From: Terriglobia bacterium | GTDB lineage: Bacteria > Acidobacteriota > Terriglobia > Acidiferrales > UBA7541 | Direction: 5' to 3' | DNA: 64,000 nt | Assembly: GCA_023512135.1 (NCBI GenBank) | Contig: JAIMAG010000004.1 | Span: forward strand, 62,001-126,000 | Shown: positions 8,700 to 17,239 of the stretch, piece after piece | Layout: each line of letters starts with the position of its first letter | Numbering within the stretch: the stretch's first letter is position 1 | Notes under the pieces: generated by a model | Seen by the model: only the letters and a program-made list of their open reading frames with translations | Told to the model about the DNA's origin: nothing | The model's database searches: none | Translations under genes and position numbers: made by a program

Positions 8700-9485
8700 A
8701 TGTATCCGGTGCTGTTTCAAATTGGCGGTGTGACCATCTACAGCTATGGTGTGCTGGTCGCTCTCGGTGTGCTGGCTGGGCTGTGGCTGGCACGACGACA
8801 GGCTGCTGCGGCCGGGCTCGATGCGGAACGCGTTTGGAACCTAGGCATCTACATGGTGCTGGCGGCGCTGGTCGGCGCCAAGCTCTGGCAGATTGCCGTG
8901 CACTGGGGAGACTACGCGGCAGACTGGAGCCAACTGTTCAGCCTGGCCACGCTGCAGGCCGCCGGCATGTTCTATGGCGGACTGCTTGCCGCGCTGGCCG
9001 TGGCCCTGCTCTATGTGCGCATGGCCCGGCTCGACTTCCTGGCTCTGGCCGATGTCTACGCCGCGCCGCTCGCTCTGGGCCATGCCATAGGACGGCTGGG
9101 CTGCTTCGCTGCCGGCTGCTGCTGGGGCAAGCCGACCGCAGCGGCCTGGGCCGTGACCTTCACTGATCCGCGTGCCGAGGAGCTGGTCGGTGTGCCTCTG
9201 CACCAGAGTCTGCACCCGACGCAGCTCTACGAAGCGCTGGCCAATTTCCTGATTTTTGCCGGATTGTGGCGGCTCGGGCGACGCCGGCAGTTCCCGGGTC
9301 AGGTGTTTGCCGCGTACGCCATGCTCTACGGGTTGGCGCGCGGTGTAATCGAGTTCTTCCGAGCAGACCCGGATCGCACGCTGCTGTTCGATGGCCAACT
9401 CTCGCTGATGCAGATTGTCAGCGCCGCTCTATTCCTGCTGGGCATGTGGTTGTGGCGGCGGGGACAACGGCAGCCGGCTCGTTGA
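8700..9485 (+). CDS. lgt: Prolipoprotein diacylglyceryl transferase
   Basis: 261 residues, about seven membrane helices. It transfers diacylglycerol from phosphatidylglycerol to the lipobox Cys, the first step of lipoprotein maturation. The ATG at 8700 gives the standard N-terminus (MYPVLFQIGGVTIYSYG). The family signature HAIGRLGCFAAGCCWGKPT is intact, and LHPTQLYEA and RGVIEFFR near the C-terminus match Lgt. The 114 bp between lspA and lgt show no coding signal or obvious promoter. CapA-like, BamD and other lipoproteins in the window are its expected substrates. Confidence 0.96.
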   Translation: MYPVLFQIGGVTIYSYGVLVALGVLAGLWLARRQAAAAGLDAERVWNLGIYMVLAALVGAKLWQIAVHWGDYAADWSQLFSLATLQAAGMFYGGLLAALAVALLYVRMARLDFLALADVYAAPLALGHAIGRLGCFAAGCCWGKPTAAAWAVTFTDPRAEELVGVPLHQSLHPTQLYEALANFLIFAGLWRLGRRRQFPGQVFAAYAMLYGLARGVIEFFRADPDRTLLFDGQLSLMQIVSAALFLLGMWLWRRGQRQPAR

Positions 9486-9544
9486 CGGCTGCGGGCGCCC
9501 CGGTTGCGCTGGCGGGGCACCGACAGTTGCGCTACCGTAAGGAT

Positions 9545-10579
9545 GTGGTTGCGAATTCCTCTTCTTCCGCTGGACCGTCGGCTGCTTTGTCGGCGCCATC
9601 GGTGCGCACGTTTTCTGTCGAACCCGAAGCGGCCGGGCAACGGCTCGACCGCTACCTGGCCGAGCGTCTGCACGAGCTCAGTCGTACGCGCATCCAGGAA
9701 CTGATTGCGCAGGGCCACGTACGGCTTTCCGGTGCGCCTGCCCGCCCTTCGACAAAGGTTTGTGCTGGTCAGCAGATTACGGTCGAAGTCATTCCCCGGC
9801 CTCCGCTGCGAGCCGTTCCCGAGCCGATTCCGGTAGAAATTCTCTATGAAGATGACGACGTGGTCGCGGTGAACAAACCGGCCGGCATGGCTGTGCACGC
9901 CGGAGCCGGTCTGAGCAGGGGCACACTGGTCAACGCGCTGCTGCATCGCTACGGACGACTGTCCGGAGCCGCCGGCGAGCTTCGACCGGGCATTGTGCAT
10001 CGGCTTGACAAGCTGACCTCGGGTGTCCTTCTGGTGGCCCGCCACGACGCCGCCCACCGGGCCCTGGCAGAACAGTTCCGCCGCCGCGAAGTGGAAAAGC
10101 TCTACCTGGCGCTGTTGCACGGGAGCCTCCCCCGGTCAGCGGGCTGCATCGAACTGCCAGTGGCCCGCGATTTGCGCCGCCGCATCCGCATGACCACTCG
10201 CCGCCAGGAAGGTCGGGCGGCGCGCACCGACTGGCGCGTGCGCTGCCGCTTTCCGGCGTTCACGCTGGTGGAAGCCATCCCTCACACCGGGCGCACGCAT
10301 CAGATTCGCGTCCATTTTGCTGCGCTCGGCCGCCCGGTGGTCGGCGATACCCTGTATGGCGCGCCGCGGCAGGTACGCGTCGGTCGGCAGACGCTGCCCC
10401 TGCTCCGCCGATTTTTCTTGCATGCTGCGCGCATCACCTTTCAGCACCCCTGCCGAGATGAACGCATCTGCGTCCGTGCACCGTTGCCGGTGGAGTTGCG
10501 GCAATTCCTGGCCCAGCTCGCCGCAGCCTGTGGGGTTCCGACGGATTCCGTTGACCGTGCGGTTGCCGACTTCCTATAA
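9545..10579 (+). CDS. rluD: RluD-family 23S rRNA pseudouridine synthase
   Basis: About 344 residues from a GTG at 9545; another GTG at 9602 is possible, and the start is uncertain because neither has a well-placed ribosome site. An S4 RNA-binding domain (QRLDRYLAERLHELSRTRIQ) is followed by the RsuA/RluD catalytic domain with HRLDKLTSG (catalytic Asp155) and GRTHQIRVHF. The family converts specific uridines in 23S rRNA helix 69 (positions 1911/1915/1917) or tRNA to pseudouridine. The first 20 residues are Ser/Ala-rich and not conserved. It is the last gene of the ileS block; its stop codon overlaps the -10 box of the next gene's promoter. Confidence 0.88.
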   Translation: MVANSSSSAGPSAALSAPSVRTFSVEPEAAGQRLDRYLAERLHELSRTRIQELIAQGHVRLSGAPARPSTKVCAGQQITVEVIPRPPLRAVPEPIPVEILYEDDDVVAVNKPAGMAVHAGAGLSRGTLVNALLHRYGRLSGAAGELRPGIVHRLDKLTSGVLLVARHDAAHRALAEQFRRREVEKLYLALLHGSLPRSAGCIELPVARDLRRRIRMTTRRQEGRAARTDWRVRCRFPAFTLVEAIPHTGRTHQIRVHFAALGRPVVGDTLYGAPRQVRVGRQTLPLLRRFFLHAARITFQHPCRDERICVRAPLPVELRQFLAQLAAACGVPTDSVDRAVADFL

Positions 10580-10580
10580 T
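10551..10580 (+). promoter_or_regulatory. sigma70 promoter for the first vWA gene, embedded in the rluD 3' end
   Basis: TTGACC (10551-10556), an 18-nt spacer and a perfect TATAAT (10575-10580). The TAA stop of rluD is part of the -10 box. Only 12 nt separate the box from the ATG at 10593, so the mRNA would have a leader of about 5 nt. Confidence 0.7.
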
Positions 10581-10592
10581 TTTTTTGAAGTC

Positions 10593-11636
10593 ATGAGACA
10601 GCGTTGGGCACTGCCGATTCTGCTGATGGTTGCAGCCCTGGTGGCGGCCGGCGGGGCGGCGCAGCGCCCGGCCCCGCAACCCCCGGAACCGGTCTCTCCG
10701 CAACAGCCCATCGTGACCACCGTGGACCTGGTGAACATGGTCTTCACCGTCACAGACCGGCGCGGCCAGTTTGTCACCAACCTCACCCGGGATGACTTTC
10801 AGGTGTTCGAGGAAGGGCAGGAGCAGAAAATCGAATTCTTCAGCCAGGAAACCGATCTCCCGCTGCGCATCGGGTTGTTGCTGGATACTTCCAACAGCAT
10901 CCGCAACCGCCTGCAGTTCCAGCAGGAGGCTGCAATCGATTTTCTGCACCTGGTGCTCCGGCGCCGCAAAGACCAGGCGTTTCTGATGACCTTCGATAAC
11001 GAGCCGGCGGTCGTCGAAGAATTCACCGATGACGTCGGCACGCTGCAGGAAGCCATTCTGCGCCAGCGCGCCGGCGGGGCCACCGCGCTCTACGATGCCA
11101 TTCATTATGCCTGCAGTCAGCGCCTGATGCAGCCGCCGCTGCCCGCCGGGGACAATCCCGAAGTGCGCCGCGTGCTCGTTTTGCTCAGCGACGGTAAAGA
11201 CAGCATGATTTACGGCAAATCGTTGCGCGAAGCCCTCGAAGCCTGCCAGCGCGCCGAAGTCGCCATCTACGCCATCAGCACCAGCACCGACTGGCTGGCT
11301 TTTCGCGGCAGTGACAAGGAGAAGGCCCCGGAGAAATATCACTTCACCGAAGGCGACAAGGTGCTGGCCCAGTTGGCCGAAGAAACCGGCGGTCGCGCCT
11401 TCTATCCCTATCGCCGCGACGACCTGGCCCAGTCGTTCGCCGACATCGGCGACGAGCTGCGCAGCCAGTACTCGCTCGCCTATGTCCCCACCAACCGCAT
11501 CGCCGACGGCCGCTTCCGGTCGGTGCAGATTAAAGTCCGGGGGAAAGATCTGACGGTGCGCTCCCGCAAAGGGTACTACGCGCCGCGGCCGGTGCAGCCA
11601 CACCGCGTCGTGATCGGCAGCCCCTCGGGATATTAG
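10593..11636 (+). CDS. Exported VWFA-domain protein (acidobacterial VWFA-related family), vWA1
   Basis: 347 residues. Signal peptide (residues 1-23, ending GGAAQ), then a beta-sandwich-like segment 'VFTVTDRRGQFVTNLTRDDF..VFEEGQEQKIEFF' and a von Willebrand A domain. The MIDAS-like motif is DTSNS, with VLLSDGKDS further on. The C-terminus ends with the family tail 'LRSQYSLAYVPTN...VRSRKGYYAP'. This is the family once named 'VWFA-related Acidobacterial domain' (TIGR03436). No enzymatic role is known; vWA domains usually bind proteins through a metal ion. It is the first of three paralogues within 3.2 kb. Confidence 0.88.
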   Translation: MRQRWALPILLMVAALVAAGGAAQRPAPQPPEPVSPQQPIVTTVDLVNMVFTVTDRRGQFVTNLTRDDFQVFEEGQEQKIEFFSQETDLPLRIGLLLDTSNSIRNRLQFQQEAAIDFLHLVLRRRKDQAFLMTFDNEPAVVEEFTDDVGTLQEAILRQRAGGATALYDAIHYACSQRLMQPPLPAGDNPEVRRVLVLLSDGKDSMIYGKSLREALEACQRAEVAIYAISTSTDWLAFRGSDKEKAPEKYHFTEGDKVLAQLAEETGGRAFYPYRRDDLAQSFADIGDELRSQYSLAYVPTNRIADGRFRSVQIKVRGKDLTVRSRKGYYAPRPVQPHRVVIGSPSGY

Positions 11637-11648
11637 CGCTGCGCGCAC

Positions 11649-12644
11649 TCAGTTCGCTGCGGCCGGTGCGTAATAGCCTTTCCTGGACAGCACCTTCACT
11701 CCGCTGCGGTTGACCCGCACTTCCACCTTGCGAAATTTTCCGTCGCGCCGGTTGTTCGATGAATAGTAGCCGAGCGTGTACTGGCTGCGCAGCTCCTGGG
11801 CAATCTGCTCGAAGGCTTCGTCGAGCCGTTTCTCGTCGCGCAGGAAGATGGCCCGTCCACCGGTTTGCTCAGCCAGCCGGCGGGCCACGCCCGCGCCGCT
11901 CGGTCCCCCGAAGCCGTAGAAGCCCGGGTCGGTGATGACCACGAAGTGAATCACGGTGTCGCTGCGCTGGGCTGCCTCGAGGGCCTGCTCGAGCCGCATC
12001 TGGCTGCCCGCGTCCACTGCGTCGGAGAGGATGAGCAGCGCCTTGCGCCCGGCCTCGCGACGCAGTTTTTCCTGGCAAGCCAGCCAGATGGCGTCGTACA
12101 GGCGCGTGCCCACCGGACCTGCCCGCGGCAACGGGCCGTCGGGCAGCGGGGCGTTGATCGTCGCGCGCCGGATGCCGCCTTCGAGCTGTGCGAGCGAGTC
12201 CGTGAAATCGCTCAGCAGGTCCACGTTCACATCAAAGCTGATCACCAGCGCCAGGTCGCCGTGACGCAGCACTCGCGCGAGGAACCGCAGGGCTGCCTGC
12301 TTTTCCTCCTCGAGAATGCGTTCGACGCTGATGCTGGTGTCCAGTAACACACCCAGAGTGATCGGCAGGGAAAGCTCGCGCGAGAAGAACTCGATCTTCT
12401 GTTCCTGCCCGTCCTCGAAGACACGGAAATCCTGCGCACTGAGGTCGGTCACGATCCGCTGGTTCCGGTCGCGAACCGTCACGAACAGATTGACCAGACG
12501 CGCTTCGGCGCGAATCGGTTCCTGCGGTTCCTGCCGGATTGCCGGCACGGCCTGCGTGACGAGAGTCAGTCCGGTCAGGGCAGCACACACCGCGGCCACT
12601 AGAATCGTTTGCGTCACTGCCGGCGAAGAGTTTCTGGCGCTCAC
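11649..12644 (-). CDS. Exported VWFA-domain protein (acidobacterial VWFA-related family), vWA2
   Basis: 331 residues from a GTG at 12644; the frame is open to 12740, but this GTG is preceded by GGAGA at 10-nt spacing and gives a clean signal peptide (ILVAAVCAALTGLTLVTQAV). It shares the family order with vWA1: 'VFVTVRDRNQRIVTDLSAQDFRVFEDGQEQKIEFFS' (shown in part), MIDAS DTSIS, LLILSDAVDAGS, and the tail LRSQYTLGYYSSNNRRDGKF with VLSRKGYYAP. It is convergent with vWA1 (12 bp apart) and divergent from vWA3. Periplasmic or surface location is expected. Function unknown. Confidence 0.87.
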   Translation of the reverse strand: MSARNSSPAVTQTILVAAVCAALTGLTLVTQAVPAIRQEPQEPIRAEARLVNLFVTVRDRNQRIVTDLSAQDFRVFEDGQEQKIEFFSRELSLPITLGVLLDTSISVERILEEEKQAALRFLARVLRHGDLALVISFDVNVDLLSDFTDSLAQLEGGIRRATINAPLPDGPLPRAGPVGTRLYDAIWLACQEKLRREAGRKALLILSDAVDAGSQMRLEQALEAAQRSDTVIHFVVITDPGFYGFGGPSGAGVARRLAEQTGGRAIFLRDEKRLDEAFEQIAQELRSQYTLGYYSSNNRRDGKFRKVEVRVNRSGVKVLSRKGYYAPAAAN

Positions 12645-12775
12645 GGTATAATTTTCTCCGGCAACAACCGCGATGCTGTCCCTGCGGGATTGGATGCCCG
12701 GAACCGGCGAGCGGCTGACCAGCCGTGCGGTGTCCACCACGCATCCAATTCTCCGGCAGCAGCGGGGCTGATTGT

Positions 12776-13783
12776 ATGCGGAGCCGGACGTATTTCGGAA
12801 TGCTCGTGCTGGCGGCGCTGCTGGCCGGCTCGCCCGCGGACATTCAGAACCTGCCCGCCCCTCCGGCAGAACCGGCGCTGGTGGTGGTCCCTGTGACCGT
12901 GAAAACCGCCGACGGGGAATTCCTGTACGAACTTCGCCGGGAAGACTTCCGCATCCTGGAAGACGATGTCGAGCAGGAGATCGCCCTGTTCAGCGCGGAG
13001 CCGCGGCCGCTGAAAGCAGTGGTGCTGCTCGACAACGCGTTGCGTCCGCGGCAGGCGGAAATGGTGCAGCAGTCGCTCGGGGCCATCGCGGGGGGCTTTG
13101 GCCCGTTCGATCATGTGGCGCTGGCCTCGTTCGAGTTTTCCTTTCGCCAGGAGTCTGATTTCCTTTCCGACAACGATCGACTGTACGAACGGCTCCGCGC
13201 CCTGAAACTTTCGGCGGAAGCTGCGGAACGCGGCGGCTCGCAGACCCGGCCACCCCGGGTCGATGCGAACCCAGGCGCTGCGCCGCCGCCCCGGCGAATC
13301 GGCCTGCTGGGCGGCGAAGGAAAAAATCTTCATGACGCCATCTACGAAGCAGCACGGCTGCTGCAGGAACCCGCTGCCGAGCAACGGAAAATCATTCTGG
13401 TGATCACCGACGGAGCCGTCTCGCGCGAGAGCCGGATGCCGTTCGATCACGTGCTGCGCGAACTGCTCCATCAGGGGATTACGGTGTACGCGGTCGGCAC
13501 CAACCCGGGCCTTTTGCGCGGCCGGGCAGAGGTGCTGGAACGCTATGCTGCGCGCACCGGTGGCGAAGTTTTCTATGCCGAAAATCGGGCAGCGCTGGAA
13601 AGCGCCTACGGCCGGATCACCGAGCAGGCTCGCTACGCCTACACGCTCGGCTATGTGCCTCGCAAAACCGATCGCACCCGCGACTACCACGCGATCGAAG
13701 TCCGCGTGCGCCGCCCGAATTTGACTGTGCTCGCGCGCGAAGGCTACTTCCTCAGCGGCGCAGCTGGAAGCAGCGCGCCCTGA
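12776..13783 (+). CDS. Exported VWFA-domain protein (acidobacterial VWFA-related family), vWA3, divergent MIDAS
   Basis: 335 residues from the ATG at 12776. The N-terminus is a signal peptide (MLVLAALLAGSPADIQ region). It has the same domain order as its neighbours, with LRREDFRILEDDVEQEIALF and the tail YAYTLGYVPRKTDRTRDYH. The MIDAS position reads DNALR rather than DxSxS, so metal binding is probably lost. A loop rich in Pro/Arg (about residues 155-185) is inserted. It starts 131 bp from the divergent vWA2; the gap has a TATAAT at 12647-12652 on the plus strand but no matching -35. Function unknown. Confidence 0.84.
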   Translation: MRSRTYFGMLVLAALLAGSPADIQNLPAPPAEPALVVVPVTVKTADGEFLYELRREDFRILEDDVEQEIALFSAEPRPLKAVVLLDNALRPRQAEMVQQSLGAIAGGFGPFDHVALASFEFSFRQESDFLSDNDRLYERLRALKLSAEAAERGGSQTRPPRVDANPGAAPPPRRIGLLGGEGKNLHDAIYEAARLLQEPAAEQRKIILVITDGAVSRESRMPFDHVLRELLHQGITVYAVGTNPGLLRGRAEVLERYAARTGGEVFYAENRAALESAYGRITEQARYAYTLGYVPRKTDRTRDYHAIEVRVRRPNLTVLAREGYFLSGAAGSSAP

Positions 13784-13817
13784 AGTGGTTTCGGTCCGCC
13801 GCGCACGCACTTTCTTC

Positions 13818-13846
13818 TTGACATCCCTCGGAGCTGACCGTATAGA
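13818..13846 (+). promoter_or_regulatory. Near-consensus sigma70 promoter of the small Lys-rich peptide gene
   Basis: Perfect TTGACA (13818-13823), exactly 17 nt, then TATAGA (13841-13846). It is the closest to consensus in the window and should be strong. The predicted start near 13853 leaves a leader of about 76 nt with a GTTCC/GGAAC hairpin just before the ribosome site. Confidence 0.78.
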
Positions 13847-13928
13847 ACAATCCGGAGCGCGCGCTCGCAGGGCTTCGAGCGAGCTGTCCGCGTTCCGAGG
13901 GGAACAGAAAAAAAGGAGACAATGCGCG

Positions 13929-13985
13929 ATGGCTAAGAAAGCAAAGAAGGCTGCCAAGACCGCGAAGAAGGGCAGCAAGTGCTGA
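13929..13985 (+). CDS. Very small Lys/Ala-rich peptide gene (18 aa), or dual-function small RNA
   Basis: The 18-residue product is MAKKAKKAAKTAKKGSKC: eight Lys, five Ala, one C-terminal Cys, and no acidic residue. AAGGAG at 13913-13918 is 10 nt before the ATG. An overlapping ATG at 13922 opens a 4-codon frame too close to the ribosome site to be used. The gene has its own consensus promoter (13818-13846) and intrinsic terminator (14009-14043), giving a transcript of about 190 nt. Composition resembles histone-H1-like or nucleic-acid-binding tails, so binding to DNA, RNA or the ribosome is an inference. The transcript could also act as an RNA, since its 5' part has two small hairpins. I know of no named family. 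Confidence 0.6.
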   Translation: MAKKAKKAAKTAKKGSKC

Positions 13986-14008
13986 GCAGCCTTCGAGAGT
14001 GCACCGCC

Positions 14009-14043
14009 AGCGGGGCGCCCCGTGCGCCCCGCTTTCTTTTTTG
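14009..14043 (+). terminator. Intrinsic terminator after the small Lys-rich peptide gene
   Basis: A perfect 10-bp stem AGCGGGGCGC / GCGCCCCGCT with a 5-nt loop, followed by TTCTTTTTT. It ends 36 bp before the end of the convergent helicase gene. Confidence 0.9.
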
Positions 14044-14078
14044 CTGGGGACTTCGCCGGATGTTTCGCGGTGTCGTTC

Positions 14079-17060
14079 CTATTCAGCCGGTTCTGGGCGG
14101 TTGGGTGCTGGCACCGACAGCTCCGGCTGCTCGTGTTCCGGGCAGATCGGCTGAAACTCGCAGGTGCGGCAGGCGAAGCCGGGCCGTGCAGGAAAGTGCT
14201 GGGCACGAATTTCGTCGGCAACTTCCAGCACGCGCTGTTCGGCTTCGGCCAGCTCTGCAGCGCTGCGCGTGGTGGAGACGGCTTCGTTCGTGGTCAGATT
14301 GTAGAAGGTCAGTCGCACCGGCTCGTAGCCCAGCACCTCGCGGGCGCCGAGCGCGTACAGGCTGAGTTGTAAACTCCGGTCGGCCGTCTTCTGGTCCTGC
14401 GGATTGCCCGTTTTGTAGTCGACGATTTCCACTTGGTTGCGGCTGCCCGCGCGGTTGATCTGGTCAATGCGTCCGGTGACGACGACGTTGCGCTCCAGAG
14501 CCAGTTCGAAGCGGCGTTCCTGGGCTACCACGCGCGGCGGCGCCGCCAGGTAGCTCTGGCAGAAGGCGCGCAACTGGTCGAGCCCGGCTTTTTTGTACTC
14601 CTCGCGCTGGTAGGCGTCGCGGAAGCCTGCGTCCGACCAGTTCCGTTCGTAAATCTCCTGCACCTCAGAAAATTCGGGACGGAATCCTTTGTGCACTCGA
14701 GCCACAAATTCTTTGATCGTCGTGTGCATCAGGTTGCCGAACGTCACGGCAGCCTGGGGCCCGCCCGACAGGCCCCACACATGGCCGAACAGGTACTTCA
14801 TCGGACAGCGGTCGTATGTGTCGATTGCGGAAGCACTCAACTGCAGCGGTTCCGGCGCGGGTGGATGGAATTGCCGCGCCCACTCTCCGATGCGCGAGTC
14901 CACGCGAGACTCCGGGCCGCGGCGCGGGAAGAGCTGCGTGTTTCGTGGTGGCGCCGGCGCCACACTCGGCGTCAGGCGCACGACGTCGTTCCGAGCCATC
15001 AGCTCCGCGTTCATCAGGATGTCTTCGAGAAACGGCGAGGGCTTGGTGCGCCGGTTGACCACAGCCGTCAGCGTCAGCTCGCGCTGTGCGCGCGTCAGGG
15101 CCACGTAGAACAGCCGGCGCTCCTCCTGTATGTGCACGTTGCCTTCCGGCAGGGCTTCCTTCATCAGTGCGGTCGGAAACTCCAGCACCGGCTGGCGCGC
15201 CCGGGCCGGGAAGGCGTCCTTGGAGAGCCGCAGCAGAAACACGTACGGAAACTCCAGTCCCTTGGCCCCATGGACGGTCATCAACTGCACGGCATCGCCT
15301 GGGGATTCTTCTTCGAGAGCCAGGATGGCGTTGGCTTCCTCGAAATATCCGAGGTATTCGATCAGCTCGGCCAGTTTTTTCGTTTCGCTTTTGCGTTCCC
15401 ACTCAGCGATGAAACGCAGCAGCCGGTCCAGGTAGCGGCGATCCGGGTCCGCAGGCAGAAGGTTCAGTTGCAGACCGTCCAGCAGTAATTCGACGAGGGC
15501 GCTTGTGTTAACCACCGAAGCACGTCTGTGCAGGGCGTCGATCCACGGTTGCAGCTCGCCGAGGCGCGCACCGGGCCGGAGCTCCGGCAATTCGTTTTGC
15601 GCTTCGGCCAGCACCGCCCACAGACTGCGTCCGCGGCTGCGGTCGGTACGCTGCGCAAGACGAACCAGGTCGGCCGGCTGCAGTCCCCAGGCCGGCGCCG
15701 CCAGCACCCGCGCGCAGGCGACATCGTCGGCCGGGTTGTCCACCAGGCGCAGATAGGCGATCACGTCGCGTACCAGAGGATTTTCCAGAATGGAAAGATT
15801 GCGAATCACAAATGGCAGGCCACGACGGCGCAGCTCGGCGACCAGGCGCTCGCGGTGCGTGTGCATCCGGTAGAGCACGGCCATCTCGCTCCAGGAACGT
15901 CCTTCAGCGTGCAGCCGCTCTAGCTCGTCGGCCACCCAGAGGGCTTCTTTTTCCGCGTCCTCGAATTCAACGATGCGGACCGGCACCCCGGGCGGATTGC
16001 GGGTGAACAGCTCCTTGTCGGGTAGATAGCGATCGCGGTTATGGCGGATCACCGCTCCGGCCACGCGCAGGATGCGTTGCGTCGAACGGTAGTTCTGCCG
16101 CAGCGCAATGTGAGGCTGCACGGGCCGTGGATTCCCGGCAGCGAATTTTTCCACGAACAGCTTGAAGCTCCCGAAAGAGGCGCCGCGAAATCGGTAGATG
16201 GCTTGGTCGTCGTCGCCGACGGCGACGATGTTGCGCCGGTCCCCCGCCAGCAACCAGAGCAGTTCGATCTGCGCAATGTTGCTGTCCTGGAATTCGTCCA
16301 CCAGGATGTAGCGGTAGCGCTGTTGCTGCAGGTGGAGCAGATCCGGGTTGGCGCGCAGCTCCATCACCGCGCGCAACAGCAGCCCGCCAAAGGTCACCAG
16401 ATTCCGCTCCCGCAGCATCCGCTCGCTTTCGAGGAATGCGCGCGCGACCTCTTGCTGGCGGGCCAGCTCCTCCTGGCGCGCTGCGCGAGTTTCCGCGTCC
16501 AGACGTCTTTGCTCTCGCGCGAAGTCTCGGGCCAGGTTGTCCACGTACTGCAGGTAATCTTCCGGCGTGACCAGTTCGTCCTGGCAGCGCGAGAAAAACT
16601 GAGTGAAGTCGCTCAGAAATCGTCCCGGCTCGGCCAGCTTGAAATAGTGCTTCAACTGCAGGCGCGGCAGGTTGCGCCGCAGCAGAATCCAGTAGTCTAC
16701 TTCGTCGAGCACGCGAAGTGCGGGATTGAGTTGCGTCAGCAGATGGTGACAGAACGCGTGGTAGGTCCCCAGCCAGACGCGCTCGCCCCGTTCCCCGGCC
16801 GAGCGCACCACGCGATGCTTCATCTCGGCTGCCGCTTTTTCGGTGAACGTCAGCCCCAGGATCGCTTCCCCGGGTAAGTCGGGTTGCGAAAGTAAAAGAT
16901 GCCGAATCCGTTCCGTGATGACCCGCGTCTTGCCCGTCCCGGCTCCGGCCACCACGAGCAGCGGACCTTCGTCGTGCAACACTGCGGCGCGCTGCTCGGG
17001 GTTCAGGTGAAGGCTTTCTTCGCCGCCGTGCGGGCCCGGCATTTGCAAAATTTTCGCCAT
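14079..17060 (-). CDS. UvrD/Rep-family ATP-dependent DNA helicase fused to a PD-(D/E)XK nuclease with Fe-S type cysteines
   Basis: 993 residues, a UvrD-like superfamily-1A helicase with a C-terminal AddB/RecB-like nuclease. Walker A is AGAGTGKT (38-45), Walker B is ILVDEFQDS, and motif III is GDDDQAIYRFRGA. The C-terminal 250 residues have GNLMHTTIKEFV and VEIVDYKTG, the nuclease core. Cysteines are placed as in AddB/Cas4-type iron-sulfur nucleases: one in YDRCPMKYL, and CRTCEFQPIC near the end. Such fusions act in recombination or repair of DNA ends. No addA/recC partner is adjacent. A TAGGAT box lies 8 nt before the ATG. Confidence 0.88.
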   Translation of the reverse strand: MAKILQMPGPHGGEESLHLNPEQRAAVLHDEGPLLVVAGAGTGKTRVITERIRHLLLSQPDLPGEAILGLTFTEKAAAEMKHRVVRSAGERGERVWLGTYHAFCHHLLTQLNPALRVLDEVDYWILLRRNLPRLQLKHYFKLAEPGRFLSDFTQFFSRCQDELVTPEDYLQYVDNLARDFAREQRRLDAETRAARQEELARQQEVARAFLESERMLRERNLVTFGGLLLRAVMELRANPDLLHLQQQRYRYILVDEFQDSNIAQIELLWLLAGDRRNIVAVGDDDQAIYRFRGASFGSFKLFVEKFAAGNPRPVQPHIALRQNYRSTQRILRVAGAVIRHNRDRYLPDKELFTRNPPGVPVRIVEFEDAEKEALWVADELERLHAEGRSWSEMAVLYRMHTHRERLVAELRRRGLPFVIRNLSILENPLVRDVIAYLRLVDNPADDVACARVLAAPAWGLQPADLVRLAQRTDRSRGRSLWAVLAEAQNELPELRPGARLGELQPWIDALHRRASVVNTSALVELLLDGLQLNLLPADPDRRYLDRLLRFIAEWERKSETKKLAELIEYLGYFEEANAILALEEESPGDAVQLMTVHGAKGLEFPYVFLLRLSKDAFPARARQPVLEFPTALMKEALPEGNVHIQEERRLFYVALTRAQRELTLTAVVNRRTKPSPFLEDILMNAELMARNDVVRLTPSVAPAPPRNTQLFPRRGPESRVDSRIGEWARQFHPPAPEPLQLSASAIDTYDRCPMKYLFGHVWGLSGGPQAAVTFGNLMHTTIKEFVARVHKGFRPEFSEVQEIYERNWSDAGFRDAYQREEYKKAGLDQLRAFCQSYLAAPPRVVAQERRFELALERNVVVTGRIDQINRAGSRNQVEIVDYKTGNPQDQKTADRSLQLSLYALGAREVLGYEPVRLTFYNLTTNEAVSTTRSAAELAEAEQRVLEVADEIRAQHFPARPGFACRTCEFQPICPEHEQPELSVPAPNRPEPAE

Positions 17061-17239
17061 CGCTGGCTATCCTAGCGCAAGGCTCGAATAGAATCAGCAC
17101 GCAAGCTTCGGCAGCCTCGTGAGAGAGCTGGGCATTGGCATGGCATTCTGCTGCTATCGAAGGTGTTTTTCTGCCGCTGGATTGTCCGCATTGAGTTGCG
17201 CGTCTTGTCGGATTCGACTAACGGAGGCAGAGCTAAGCA

